Positions 10,529 to 21,848 of a DNA stretch of 60,000 bases are shown here, one piece after another. The notes beneath the pieces are model-generated. The model was given only the letters and a program-made list of their open reading frames with translations, was not told the DNA's origin and ran no database searches. Both the position numbers and the translations under genes were made by a program. How positions within the stretch are numbered: the first letter of the stretch is position 1; every line of letters starts with the position of its first letter. The stretch comes from Membranipora membranacea (taxonomy: Eukaryota > Bryozoa > Gymnolaemata > Cheilostomatida > Membraniporidae), in the NCBI GenBank assembly GCA_914767715.1, contig OU612065.1, forward strand, positions 23,500,001-23,560,000, read 5' to 3'.

Positions 10529-13500
10529 ATGAATATGTTTTTCGGATCAATGAAAAAGGAGGAGGTCCTTTCTCCTATACAGAAGCTCAGAGAATTCCAG
10601 GAGAATCTCACGAAAAGGAAAGAATATATAGAGAAAAAAGTGGCCCATGAATTGCAGACTGCTAAAAAAGCTGTAACTAAAAACCAAAGAGGTAAGTAAG
10701 TATTTTTGTGTCATTTCAGTAGTACTTTAAATGATCATTGTCAACGGCGAGAGGTTGAAATGAGCTATAGTTTGGATATGGATGTCTGGTTTTGGTATAC
10801 ATTCAGGCATGTGTTGATGAGTTGTTGTGTGGTGTTGATCGATCAATTTTTTTTGCGTACTTATATGATTTCTGTCTCATGTACAATCTTGCGGGCATCT
10901 GTGAAGCTTCTTGACATGCCCTTGTCTTAGGAGAACATACTCACGAGTCACTAGGAGTGTGGATGGTTAGAGAAGTCAGTGCAGCTAAAATAAAATTAAA
11001 AACCATTGTGAGACCTGCTGAAGTCTGTATTGTGTTCATGAAGCAGTGTTTGTCCACAATAAATGGAACAAAAAGCGTATGGCCTGAAAGAACTCTATTT
11101 TCAATTGCGCTAACAAGGTGTGCATGAGGGTGGCCACAACAGCCCCCTCCATACAACGGCGTTCAAGCTTTCAGGTCGAAGTAATTTACGGTGACCACCC
11201 AAAAGGCCACTGCCAAAAAGCCACTGGCCATAAAGCCACTGGCCATAAAGTCACTGGCCAAAAGGCCACTGCCAAAAAGCCACTGGCCATAAAGCCACTG
11301 GCCAAAAGGCCTCTAGTCATAAAGCCACTGGTCAAAAAGCCACTGCCCAAAAAGCCACTGGTTACATAATAGAAGTCTGATATCAACTTTCCATTGACAT
11401 GTTTTTTTGGGGCCCGTAACACAAAATTCTAGCTCTTGATATGCCATTTATAAATGATTATTTACTTCTTTTCGCTGATTCCCATTTTAGTAAAGTTAGA
11501 AAAGATCCCACCCACCCTTTGCAAATTATCATTTTAAATGACTCAACCTGGACATCTTCTAAGTTCTCACACACTATTTCTGTACCGTAACCCCCAATCA
11601 ATTCATTAAAAAGTATTTTGATGAACAAATTAAAGTTATCACAAGCAAAAAGTCAGCATTTTTTGATCGAAGCAATGCCACGCTGAGAAGAGACAGCGGT
11701 GTAGCTTTTTTGATTTTGACATGCCACATACCAAGCACGAGTGAGTTGCATACCCTACTGGGAACAACAGAAAACTTTGAGCAATAGCGATCGAGTTGAG
11801 TCGGTTGGGTTTTTTGGTCATCAATAATAAAAACATTCGATGGATGCACAGATAGATCTTGGTAGAGGCTTGTATTTTTCACAAGAGAGTTTAGTTTTTG
11901 TCAAGTATCACATCTGATTTAACCATGTGAGGTCAAAATCGATCACAGGGTGCATTGGGTAAAAATGATACCAAAAATCTTTCCATGTGAATATAAATTA
12001 TTGTCGCGCTACGAAGAAAAAAATTTTTAAAAACTGCATCGCTGTCTCTGCTCAGTGCGGCATTGCTTCGATCTAAAAGTGCTGACTGTTTAATTGTGAT
12101 GACTTTAATTTGTCCATCAAGATACATTTTAATGGATTGATTGGGGGTTACGGTCTAGAAATAGTGTGTGAGAAGATGTCCGTTGAGTCATTTAAAATAA
12201 TTATTTGCAAAGGGTGGGTGGGATCTTTTCTAACTTTACTAAAATGGGAATCAGTGAGTAGAAAAAAAAAATCATCGAAAAATTGTATATCAAGTGCTAG
12301 AATTTTGTTTTACAGGCCCGAAAAAACATGTCAACGGAAAGTTGATATCAGACTTCTATGATATAACCATTGAACCAGTGGCTTTTTGGGCAGTGGCTTT
12401 TTGATCAGTGGCCTTATGCCCAGTGGCCTTTTGAACAGTGGCCTTATGACTAGTGGCCTTTTGTCCAGTGGCCTAATGGCCAGTGGCCTTTTGGCCGGTG
12501 GCTTTATGGCCAGTGGCTTTTTGGCAGTGGCCTTTTGACCCGAAATCCAATTTACGGCGGCCATATCAAACAATCCGCTACTTTATGTCATACAGTTGCC
12601 CTAGCTGCGTTGAAAAAGAAAAAGTTGTGTGAAAAGCAACTACAGCAGATCGATGTCACCCTATCAACCATAAAATTCAAGAAAGAGGCACTAGAAAATG
12701 CAGCCACAAACACTGAAGCCCTATATGATATGAATGTATCAGGCCGAGCACTAAAAGTAGCTCATCAAAATCTGTAAGTTGTTAACATGCGTTTGGGTTA
12801 TGTCTCTGAGTATGTAATTTTGCCTTGGTTATGTAAATTAAGTTCACAATTTCTTCCCAGGGTGTCGCTCTAAGTTATTGTCAACCACCTGCCTTGACTT
12901 TTACCTGCAATGTGACACTTGCATATTCATTGTTATCATCAACTTGCTTGTTCATAAAAAAAAAAAGATTTTATGTTGTGAAATGTTTGACCTTTTTTTT
13001 TCTCTACCTCAATCAGTCTAAAAAATCTCTTTATTTCTTCATGCCAAAGAATTTCTTTACAATTGTAGTTACTTTGATCAGGTTGAGGATCTCATGGATA
13101 ACCTAGATGAGCAGTGTCAGTGTGAGGGCCCAAACGAAATCAGCCAAGTGGTTAGTCTTCCTGTGGGATTCGAAGAAGACAATGAGGTAAGATTCTGATC
13201 TTCGTGTATATTTTATTAATTCATTTGTTTAAAAAGGTTTCCTGGAAGGTTTACAGATAACGGAGTTGTTAAAAAGTAACTTGTTATATAGTATAGTATT
13301 ATATAGTTTATAATACAAATATATATGGCATGTGGAGACCTACCTTGCATCCTTTTGTATGGTTACCTCATACACGCATTGAGCTTCTTAATTTATATAA
13401 TGTCTAACTTCAATTTTTCTTCTTTTAGTTTTTATTGTTGTGCTTGCTTTGGCACATTTGGAAGAATATCATTTTTATGATGAAGATTGTTGTCAATACA

Positions 13501-14122
13501 TGTATAGAAAAAAGATTAGTTATAAGCTTGATTATAATTTAAGATTAGTTCAGTGTAATGATTGGAAAAATCTGCAAGTCAATTAATCATAATATTTGGA
13601 TATCTTTTTACTAAGAGTTTAAATGAACCTACTTTATGCTATTAATTCAAGTTTTGTTAACTTTTTAGGATAAGTTAATGCGTGAACTGGAAGAGTTAGA
13701 AAAGGAAGAAATAGACAAACAAATGGTGAATATCGGTGAGCCAGGGACTCTGCCTAGTGTACCTTCAGCCAGTGTGCCCGCTGCATCCACAGAGGGTAAG
13801 CAGTAAATTAAATATTCTTATTGAAGTTTGCACACCGATATTTCTTTGCCGTATCTATTAAACAGAAAAGCCATAAACATTAAAACTAATATTTCTGCAA
13901 ACTAGTACATCGGAGGCACAAAAATTTGTGTCACTGAAAATAAATTGATTCAACCTTTCACCATCCTGTCATTAAAACTTCTATCACTCTCATTAGCTAG
14001 GCCAATACGATATGTGGATCTCTTATGGTCATCAGTACTTTTCTTTATTTGTTTTAGGAAAAGAAGATTATGATGAATTGGCAGAGCTCGCTAAATTAGA
14101 ACAGTTCATGAATGCTGCATAG
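10529..14122 (+). CDS. Divergent CHMP4/Snf7 paralogue, copy 2 (5 exons)
   Basis: Exons 10529-10691, 12596-12773, 13069-13186, 13669-13795 and 14058-14122 give an intact 216-residue frame with all splice sites and phases kept. It is less conserved than copies 1 and 3. The codon equivalent to their start (10520-10522) is GTG, so translation probably starts three codons later, as MNMFFGS. PSPQEAIQKL is shortened to LSPIQKL by loss of three codons. The central helix reads KKKKLCEKQL instead of KRKKRYEKQL. Exon 3 has a CQCEGP insertion. The C-terminal helix ends LAKLEQFMNAA and lacks the tryptophan used for ALIX binding. Intron 1 contains the foldback element. It may be a specialised paralogue or a gene under relaxed constraint; an intact frame after this much change argues against a dead gene. 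Confidence 0.8.
11201..11361. repeat. Subterminal tandem array, left arm of foldback element
   Basis: About eleven imperfect copies of a ~15-bp unit alternating AAAAAGCCACTGGCC and ATAAAGCCACTGGCC. An open frame of Lys-Pro-Leu repeats across it is a by-product of the repeat, not a gene. Confidence 0.9.
12373..12536. repeat. Subterminal tandem array, right arm of foldback element
   Basis: About eleven copies of the same unit in inverted orientation (CAGTGGCCTTTTGG type). Differences between units are not identical to those in the left arm, so the arms have drifted or recombined independently. Confidence 0.9.
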
Positions 14123-15522
14123 TAACTCACTACAGTCCATGAGTAACTGTGATAAGATAGCCTCATCTATAATGGCCAATAGCGCTGTGTTGTCACAATA
14201 GCTCTGTAACTCTGTAGCTGCAGATAGCTCGATAGCTCTGTAGCTGCAACAAATTCTTTGGAGAAAATCGTCGAAGTTTGACTTTTTGACTTACTACGAG
14301 GGATGCATTGAAATATTTTACATGCTTAAGTTTTATTTGTTGATCTCAAATCAGCCTCTTGTCTTGTGCCAAACTAATTACAATATTGATAAGATCTTTT
14401 TATTAATTTCAACTGTGAAACTAGAGAAGGTCTTTGACCTATATAGATCAAATGCCACCAATGCAGCTTTTTAATGCTTGTTTAATTTTCATTATTTATT
14501 ATAAATACTGACTTTTCAAGACTTATTACGTATATTTATATAATGAAAGTAAAGATTTATTAAGTTATAGATTGTTGGCTTGCTACCTCTACCTCCATTC
14601 CATATTATGTTAATTATTTGATCAATGCTACAAAAACCAAACGTTTGACTGATTTTCAGCAGGACTTAGGAATATATTGCCTTGGTTAGAAATTTGTTAC
14701 CTCCGTGGGGGAGGAGGGATATTTAAAATGCTACGTATTGAGGCCTGACTCTTGCAATTTGGTATGATATGATAATGGTGACCCCATTCAGTGTGTAGAT
14801 ATTTTGAAAGCAACTTTAAATGTCAATAAAAGTAAAAACTTATGCACTTGGATAATCACTGAGGCTGAATCAGCAAGCATTGCTGTCACATGATAAGCAC
14901 ATCATTTCCGTGTATCATTTAATTTAGTCCTTTCGTGATACATGCTCAATCTCTTTGTTTTCAATCCGTTTTATATGTGTGTGTACTTAGCAATGTATAA
15001 AAGTTTGATCACCTAGCCAACACTTTTGTTATGGACTGTGACGGCATCCAACATTAAGAACCAAGCTGTACTCTTTTGATGAACTTCCATACAAATAGTT
15101 TACAATAAAGTTATCAAAAAATGATGCTGGTAAAATATATAAATATTATCCTCTCATTGAGTTAGGGAGGCAACTCCTAATCATAAAAAGGGTAAAACTT
15201 TTAACTCTATGGTAAAAACTATATTTTTACCCAGAACTACTTCACATTTGTAACTTATGGAAATAACTCTTTACAGGTATATTATATTGCTGACTTTTAA
15301 CAGATATGTGGATAAAAAATTGAATTTTAAAAGAATCTTGGAAATCTGCCATCCTGATCAGGAGTAATGAGGCCTGCTCAAGATTCCAGTACTTTTATTA
15401 TACTACGTAGAGGATTAACTTCACAGCTATCATTTCCGGTAATCCCTAAACAGAAAATTAGTCAACACAGAAGAATTGTCCTACAAAGTTTTGTTGTTAA
15501 ACAGCTCCCCAAATATATCAAC
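14123..15522. other. Spacer between CHMP4 copies 2 and 3
   Basis: 3' flank of copy 2, with similarity to the copy 1 flank up to about 14700, then single-copy-looking AT-rich DNA. Near 14190-14250 there is an imperfect repeat of CTCTGTAGCTGCA. Upstream of copy 3 an open frame begins at 15367 and joins the CHMP4 frame, but the conserved start is the ATG at 15523. Confidence 0.45.
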
Positions 15523-17630
15523 ATGAGTTTCATGGAGAAGTTGTTTGGCTCAAAGAAGAAGGGTGAGGTCCCTTCTCCTCAGGAGGCTATACAGAAGCTT
15601 AGAGAAGTACAGGAGATGCTCACAAAAAAGTCAGAATTTTTAGAGAAAAAAGTTGATCATGAATTACAGACTGCTAAGAAAGCAGGAACTAAAAACAAAA
15701 GAGGTAAGTGGATAGGTGACATTTTGATACTCAATTTAACAAACTCTGTTAAAACAACTGAGGTTATTGGAAGTGTTGGAAAAAATTCATTTTATTGTTA
15801 TTATTTATACAGCCATTTTTGTCACAAACAGTGAGCTGTTGACATTACTTCATGTTTCAAGTGATAATGAGTCATTATTTTGGGTTCATGATTTGATTGA
15901 TGAGTCACCAACCAACTGCTGATGACTACCATATGTCAATCAAGGGTCAGACCACATAACTTGGGTTTATATCAAGGCTGAGCAATTCTTGTCGTAGACA
16001 TAACCTTCTGACTTTATGGGGGCCCTTGTCAAATGTGGTAGTGAAAAACCAATCCAATGTGTGAATAATCTGCAATGTGTTAATTTGGTATTTTGGTTAT
16101 TGAAGAAAGATTTAAACACAAGATTGAAATCACCTGAGCCTGAAACCAGGTGTCAAGTACCCAACCATGTGTTTGGTGGGGCTGCAACCACACCCTCTCT
16201 ATAACTATCTACTGTTACCACGGTTTTCAAGCCGTCAAATCTAAACACATTAATATTTTTACGTATCACTCTCAATAGTAAAGCTTCAGCAGTGAGCGTG
16301 ACCATATTATCTGGACGATACAACAGTTTCCATTGTAATATTTACAGTTGCACTAGCAGCATTGAAAAGGAAGAAGAGATATGAAAAGCAACTGCAGCAG
16401 ATCGATGGCACCCTATCAACCATAGAATTCCAGACAGAGGCACTGGAAAATGCAAGCACAAACACAGAAGTCCTCAAAGTTATGAAAGTCTCAGGTCAAG
16501 CACTAAAAGGAGCTCATCAAAATCTGTAAGTTTGTGATCAGTTCAAACCACTGACTCAGGGGAGAGGAAGTTCATTGGTTTGAATGTTGTCATTTATTTA
16601 CTCAGCCTTGACTGAGACTGTTCTAACTCCATGCCTACAATGCGAAACTAGCACAGGTCTATTCTTGTACTTATCTAATGTGTTTAATTGCTCTATGATT
16701 ACAGCGATGTTGATCAGGTTCATGACATTATGGATGACCTTGCTGAGCAGCATGAGGTCGCGAACGAGATCAGCGAAGCAATCAGCGCTCCTGTTGGATT
16801 CGGTCAAGATTATGATGAGGTAAGATTTGATATATGGATATATTGTAAACATAAATCTGACTTGTATTGTTTCAATAACCAACCCATGCATCCAGTTCCA
16901 ATGACTGTCAGAGACCCTAAAAGGCTGTAAACAATTGGATGTTGGAACATCAGATAGCCAAAGTTAGAAGTATCCCCTGCTCGAATATCACTTATATTTT
17001 ACTATCTATTTCCCGTAAGTTGATCTGTGGCCCTCTAGAATTCTTCTTTTGATCATTAATAATTGATTTTCATTTAATTTTAAAAATAATTGTCTACTTC
17101 TCAGGATGAGTTGATGGGTGAACTTGAAGAACTAGAACAAGAAGAAATAGACAGTCAATTACTGAATATTGAAGAGCCAGGAACTCTACCTAGTGTACCA
17201 TCAGCCAGTGTGCCCGCAGCATCTGCGAAAGGTAAGTGTATTATTCTGATGCTGTATTTTGATTATCATAGCTTGCAATTTCTAACAAATATACCAACCC
17301 AAAACATGATATCTAAATAGAGTTACTGTGCCCCATGTGACGCTGGATACATGTGATGAGTAGCAAAGGATAGGGGTATAGAGGCCAAGGGATACGTTTG
17401 GTAACTAAATAGGGAGTATCATGTGCTTTGGAATACGATTTTTAGCAGCCCTACTCTTGCACAACAATTGAGTATGTTTCCTTACACAATGCATAGCCTT
17501 CCAGGTAGGGAGTATATCATTCCAGGTAGGGAGTATATCATGCGGTATTCTCACGGTCATTTTTTCATGATTTGTAGCACAAGCTGATGACGACGAACTG
17601 GCAGAGCTCAATGCTTGGGCTGCTGCATAG
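15523..17630 (+). CDS. CHMP4: CHMP4/Snf7 ESCRT-III subunit, copy 3 (5 exons)
   Basis: Exons 15523-15703, 16348-16525, 16705-16819, 17105-17231 and 17578-17630 give 217 residues. This is the copy closest to the family consensus: MSFMEKLFGS, PSPQEAIQKLREVQEML, KRKKRYEKQLQQIDGTL, PVGFGQDYDE, DELMGELEELEQEE, and a C-terminal ALIX-binding helix DDDELAELNAW with the key tryptophan. Role: polymerising core subunit of ESCRT-III, recruited by CHMP6/ESCRT-II or ALIX and remodelled by VPS4. At DNA level its exon 2 is nearly identical to that of copy 1 and clearly less like copy 2. It is followed 19 bases after the stop by AATAAA and converges on RTF2. Confidence 0.95.
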
Positions 17631-17648
17631 ACATTCACACTCTCAACC

Positions 17649-17654
17649 AATAAA
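17649..17654 (+). terminator. Poly(A) signal of CHMP4 copy 3
   Basis: AATAAA 19 bases after the stop codon of CHMP4 copy 3, implying a very short 3'UTR. Confidence 0.55.
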
Positions 17655-18409
17655 GATACCCACTCAAACAGTCGATCACAGATACCAGTAAATGAATAAA
17701 AGAGAGTTCTCATCTCTCTGGTGTAGAAAAGGATAATATTTCTCAGTACTCCTCAGCTTATCAGTTCGAATCCATGATGGGTAGAAAATAACCGCATCGC
17801 ACAGGGTTCAATGCCTTTGGCATGACACATCGTAGTGACCTGTTATGTTCATAGCGCTTACAAGGCATATAACAAATGAACTACCTTACGTTTAGTTTGT
17901 CCTGATAATACTACAAGTACATTTCATGGGGTTTTGTACTAGATAGGGAGTTGTGTGTCCAGCAGCAAGTCTCTCAGTTGTGTGGCTTTTTATTCACATA
18001 ATGCCATCCCGTTTTAATAATAATTTTATTGGCTTGTATAATCGGAGTTGCTGTATGTCTGCTTGTTACTTTCCTATATTATAGAAAATTTGTAGGTGAA
18101 CATAATTACACCTTTCTGTCTGTCTGTGTACAATATGCCAAATTTTATGAGAGCTACTTCATTTTTAAATAGCTGCTCACTAACAGTAGTTTACTATTGA
18201 TTACTAAAAATATCATAAACACTGTGCATTATTTTTGCAATAAAAGATTGAAAAAAATTGACTCGGCCGCTTTGCTTATGCCTTAGTTAACAAATAAAAT
18301 TTTACATGAGGAAATAGAATAAATATTATGTAGTGGTACCAGAGACTATACATTATCTATAGTCTCTGGTGGTACTCCATACAATTACAATACACATTTT
18401 TTTAGTATA
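17655..18409. other. Convergent spacer between CHMP4-3 and RTF2
   Basis: No gene seen. It should contain the RTF2 3'UTR on the minus strand. A stable inverted repeat lies at 18336-18375, close to the RTF2 stop codon. Confidence 0.45.
18336..18375. repeat. Hairpin near the RTF2 3' end
   Basis: Arms GTACCAGAGACTATA and TATAGTCTCTGGTGGTAC around a 7-base loop. It sits in the predicted RTF2 3'UTR; it could be a small transposon remnant or an RNA structure. Confidence 0.6.
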
Positions 18410-20737
18410 CTAACGGAAATACTGTGGGTTACATGAAACCCAGCCAGAATGCTGTTTGCCCTGTTTCTTTGCCTCATCACATGTAGTGAATAACGACTTG
18501 TAAGTATCACTAGCTGCAGGGTCCTCTTGGACTGATTTAGTCTTGGACTTATCCTGTTTGGTTTTAACTTTTGAAGCTCCATTTTGTTCTGCTTTTTTGT
18601 CTGTTTTTGAGATCTTTTTCTCTTTTGAGGTAGTTTCGCCAGCTTCAGCTGCGGGTCTTTTCTTACTTTTCTTTGCTAGCTTTGCAGCCAGTCTCCTGGC
18701 CAGCATATTAGATTTCATCTTCTCAAAGTCTGCGTCATCACCGTTAAGGATTACAATATTGTCGCTGTTGTATTCTTTACCACACTATAAAATTACATAT
18801 ATAATATGCAAGGCAAGGTCTCATATGATTCATACCAGCCAAATGCAGGTCACTCAGATTTGGTGACACCCTGAATTTGTTATGTTAGTGTTCATACATA
18901 TAACATTAACCATCATTGTAACTATGGTGATTTTTATCATATATGGATGTGTCTATGATGTCTTTAGTGATATTAATGTTGTGAAATGCATGGATACAAC
19001 CCTTCCTGATAGTCACGCATCATGAACTCCTTCAAATTTCATACCTTGTGACAGGACTTTGAAGGAACTTCTTTGAGAGCACGTTCAGACATTACACATC
19101 CACAGTCCCAAATGAAACAGAATCTGTTAAGTAGGAGGCAAGATGAATAAAATATCATAATACGTAATAGGAGTGGATAAATGCAAATAATTCAACTGTA
19201 CTGTAACAAATATAATTTCTTAAAATTTTGATGACAGAATTCATACTGAGGAACGTTTTGATGAGCAATCTGATACATCACACAGGTGATGCTAGCAGAC
19301 TAGCTGAAATATAGCCCATGTGTTAGCTCCGATATGATTGGCTGGATGGTGTGCGGTAGAGAGCCAACGCCAAGTCAGATGGTACTCTCCTGAAAGTATC
19401 TATTTATAAATTATAGTGAAGGTATAAGTTATTTATTTTTCACTTTCGTTATATATTGATAGGTTCATTTAGTGACCTGGCATTGGCTCTCTTTCTCACC
19501 CAACAACCAATCATACCAGTTGAAATATAACTACCTGTGTTTTCCACTCATCTCCAGACCAGTGACTGGGCAGACATATTTAGAAGCGTCCGAGATGTCC
19601 ATCTTGTCATCCTCTCTGGACAGAGCAGGGTTATCTGTGAGGTTAAGCTCTTTAACATCTTTCAATCCTCTGAGATGTGAGAACTTATCCAAATCCTTCT
19701 TCTCCAGTAAGAATTCAATAACAGACTCCTTGTTGTACAAACTAGAAACAAACAGTGCTGCATTGTATGATCTTAAAAAAAATAGACAGTTTTTCCGGTC
19801 ACTGGATTTTGCCAATTTAACAATATTATGGCATATCAATAATATCTATATAAATATAAGTAATCCAGTTAGCTCTTAACAACGTTTCAACATCAATCCA
19901 CAAGACCACGCAATTGCAGACAACAATGGATATACCATTGACCATATAGAAGTAAAATATTCAAACTTCTTTTAACATAATGAGCAAATTTCAAAAATCA
20001 ATAATTCTGGGCCAGTTCGCTAATGTGAATGTGTACGGACTACGAACCTATGAGGTACTTGAACAGTGGCCACGTGAACATATGAGAAGTTCCATATGTG
20101 CACAGGCCACAATGCTACTGTACAGACCGCCATCCCTCTCAAAGGATATACATATTGGTTGGAAATTTTTGCATTTTTAGAATAAGCCAACTAAAAAATT
20201 TAAATACTTACTTGCCGTACTCACAAGAGAGAACTGGCTGCTGAAGAGGCAGCTGACTTATCGCACAATCATTCCACTTGTGTTTTTGCTCTGATGTCTT
20301 ATCCTTCTACAAATCACAGACGTAAATTTGACATCAAAATATTGATAAAATAACTTTAAAAAAGAGTGAGGATAAGTTTGAGCGTAACTTGAAGGATCAT
20401 ATGATTCATGTTTGAATTCAACCGGAGACTCTCACAGTAAGATGTTTTATCTGACTCAGTAGTAGCGGGGATTGCCATGATATGACAATGGAAATAGTTT
20501 ACAGCCTCTACGTCTGATTCATAAGTCTGTTAGTCGTCAAATAAACTCAATCAGAAACCTAGTCTAAGACCGATGAGATCTGCTAGCAAGTGTCAGACCG
20601 ATGTACATTAAAACAAACAAACAAATAGCCGATATATATGTGTCATAGAGTGTGAAATGATAAATTACCTTTTCTGGTTTTTTCTTTTCCTTGACGAGTT
20701 CATCACGCCTAGGGATTGTTCCTCCATCTGCTCCCAT
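18410..20737 (-). CDS. RTF2: RTF2, replication termination factor 2 homologue (5 exons)
   Basis: RTF2 (human RTFDC1) associates with the replisome; in human cells its removal by DDI1/2 and the proteasome is needed for fork restart, and it is linked to fork pausing and intron splicing in yeasts and plants. Exons in transcription order: 20737-20669, 20306-20212, 19771-19535, 19123-19045 and 18784-18410, giving 284 residues (human about 306). The start MGADGGTIPRRDELV is the family signature. The RING-like zinc region follows: CAISQLPL, YNKESVIEFLL, CPVTGLEMSGKHRF, WDCGCVMSERALKE and CGKEYNSDNIVILNG. The C-terminus is a Lys-rich linker and YKSLFTTCDEA, typical of the family. The ATG at 20737 is preferred over an in-frame one at 20749. 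It is head-to-head with USPL1. Confidence 0.95.
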
Positions 20738-21132
20738 ATCTTCATTCAATCAGCTAGTTAAATGGTCTTATATGAAAAACAGAAAGAGAATGATAAAATA
20801 CCTAGACCTAATTGTATAGGTACAGCAGGGAGTAAATTGGTTCAGTAAATGAAATCAAATACTATGGAACACTATCCATCGCGTATTATTGCTCCATCCA
20901 TGGGCAATTTGAAAATACAAGATGGCCCAGGCTCAGGCATCACCCAGGCTCAGGCACCACCCAGGCTGAACAGTCCCCCTCCTCTTCTTTTATATTTCAA
21001 AAAAATAACAAGGAAACCAGCCAGATGTTTTATTCTACTGTCTTACATCACACTACGCTACAGGCTAAAACTTTGGTGTTCAGTTCATTGGTATAATATA
21101 GATTATAATAAGGCTCTGTTGTGTATACATAA

Positions 21133-21212
21133 TAGCCTTATCTCAAAGGCCCCTTGTCTGTTGTTTTGTTTCAAAAAAACAAATCAGAAAAGGGGACTTT
21201 GAGATAAGGCTA
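21133..21212. mobile_element. Short hairpin MITE, TA-GCCT family
   Basis: An 80-bp inverted repeat with arms TAGCCTTATCTCAAAG and CTTTGAGATAAGGCTA and an extra GGCCCC/GGGG match inside. The flanking TA is the presumed target duplication. Confidence 0.72.
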
Positions 21213-21312
21213 TACCTATACCTATATATATATTTGTGTGTGTGCCTGCCCTGTGTGTTTACTCAATGAAGGGAGTTCATTGGTTTACTGACTGTTAGCG
21301 TTAGTCTAGCTA

Positions 21313-21337
21313 TAGCCTGTCTTCTCAAGACAGGCTA
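21313..21337. repeat. Minimal palindrome of the TA-GCCT family
   Basis: A perfect 11-bp inverted repeat TAGCCTGTCTT / AAGACAGGCTA with a 3-base loop. It looks like the two ends of a longer element (compare 46891-47034) with the middle deleted. Confidence 0.6.
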
Positions 21338-21781
21338 GTCTAGCTAGTGTTGGAACTTGGTTGTCCATGTTGATTCTATGTTTATATGATAATTAATATA
21401 CATCAACTGAAAAGGCATATACAGGTGAATGATTTTTCACCCCTTGGGCCATGAGCTTTATATTAAACAGTCATAGATAAAACAGATAATATGAGTCTAT
21501 CTTGTTGACTGAGTCTGAGACCAAAACTGAAAATCACTGATTTGTACAATTCATTCTGTGTTGAAAATACTTTACATACTAGATTGTAAATACCATTGTT
21601 TGTTATGTGTACTGCGCCAAGCTTTGGAATTTGGGCGACAGGATATCCTACTTGCCTTTATCAATAGACATTTTTCATAGCATCGTATCAATAAAGTTGT
21701 GAGAGCTTGTGTCTATGGGCACTTTACTGCTGCATTATTGTCTTTTCCCAACGTTTTCTGTTGACTTTTTCTCCTCTGCAG

Positions 21782-21848
21782 AAAGAATCATCAACTGTTA
21801 TTACTTACCAGGAGCTGCCGTTCAATGAATCTTTTATGACAATAGGTG
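21782..21848 (+). CDS. Candidate exon, possibly an alternative 5' exon of USPL1
   Basis: A 67-bp segment bounded by a good acceptor (CTCTGCAG) and donor (GTGAGTG). Only one frame is open (KESSTVITYQELPFNESF...). It ends in phase 1, which fits the phase-1 acceptor of USPL1 exon 2 at 22964, so it could replace the exon at 22597. An upstream partner exon was not found. It could instead belong to a separate unrecognised gene or be a chance exon. Confidence 0.35.

Larger units (their letters stand above)
11192..12548. mobile_element. Foldback (FB-like) DNA transposon, non-autonomous
   Basis: A 1357-bp element flanked by the exact 9-bp direct repeat AATTTACGG (11183-11191 and 12549-12557). The arms are long inverted repeats of roughly 530 bp each (about 11192-11725 and 12018-12548). 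Matched landmarks are AGAAGTCTGATATCAACTTT on the left against the complement of AAAGTTGATATCAGACTTCT on the right, and GATCGAAGCAATGCC against its complement near 12058-12072. The outer part of each arm is an array of about 15-bp units (AAAAAGCCACTGGCC type). The centre (about 11726-12017) has no convincing gene, so mobilisation must come from elsewhere. Long inverted repeats built of tandem subrepeats with 9-bp duplications are the hallmark of Foldback/MULE-type elements. Confidence 0.82.

Noticed and set aside
11118-11422. Lys-Pro-Leu repeat protein
   Set aside because: Frame arises from the subterminal array of the foldback element and is mirrored in the opposite arm.
15367-15522. N-terminal extension of CHMP4 copy 3
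   Set aside because: Open by chance upstream; the family starts at the MSFMEKLFG position, and copy 1 shares only the last few upstream codons.
20849-21202. Plus-strand 117-codon frame in the RTF2/USPL1 interval
   Set aside because: Runs across a short tandem repeat and a hairpin MITE, has no splice or domain support and Phe/Lys-rich composition typical of non-coding AT DNA.
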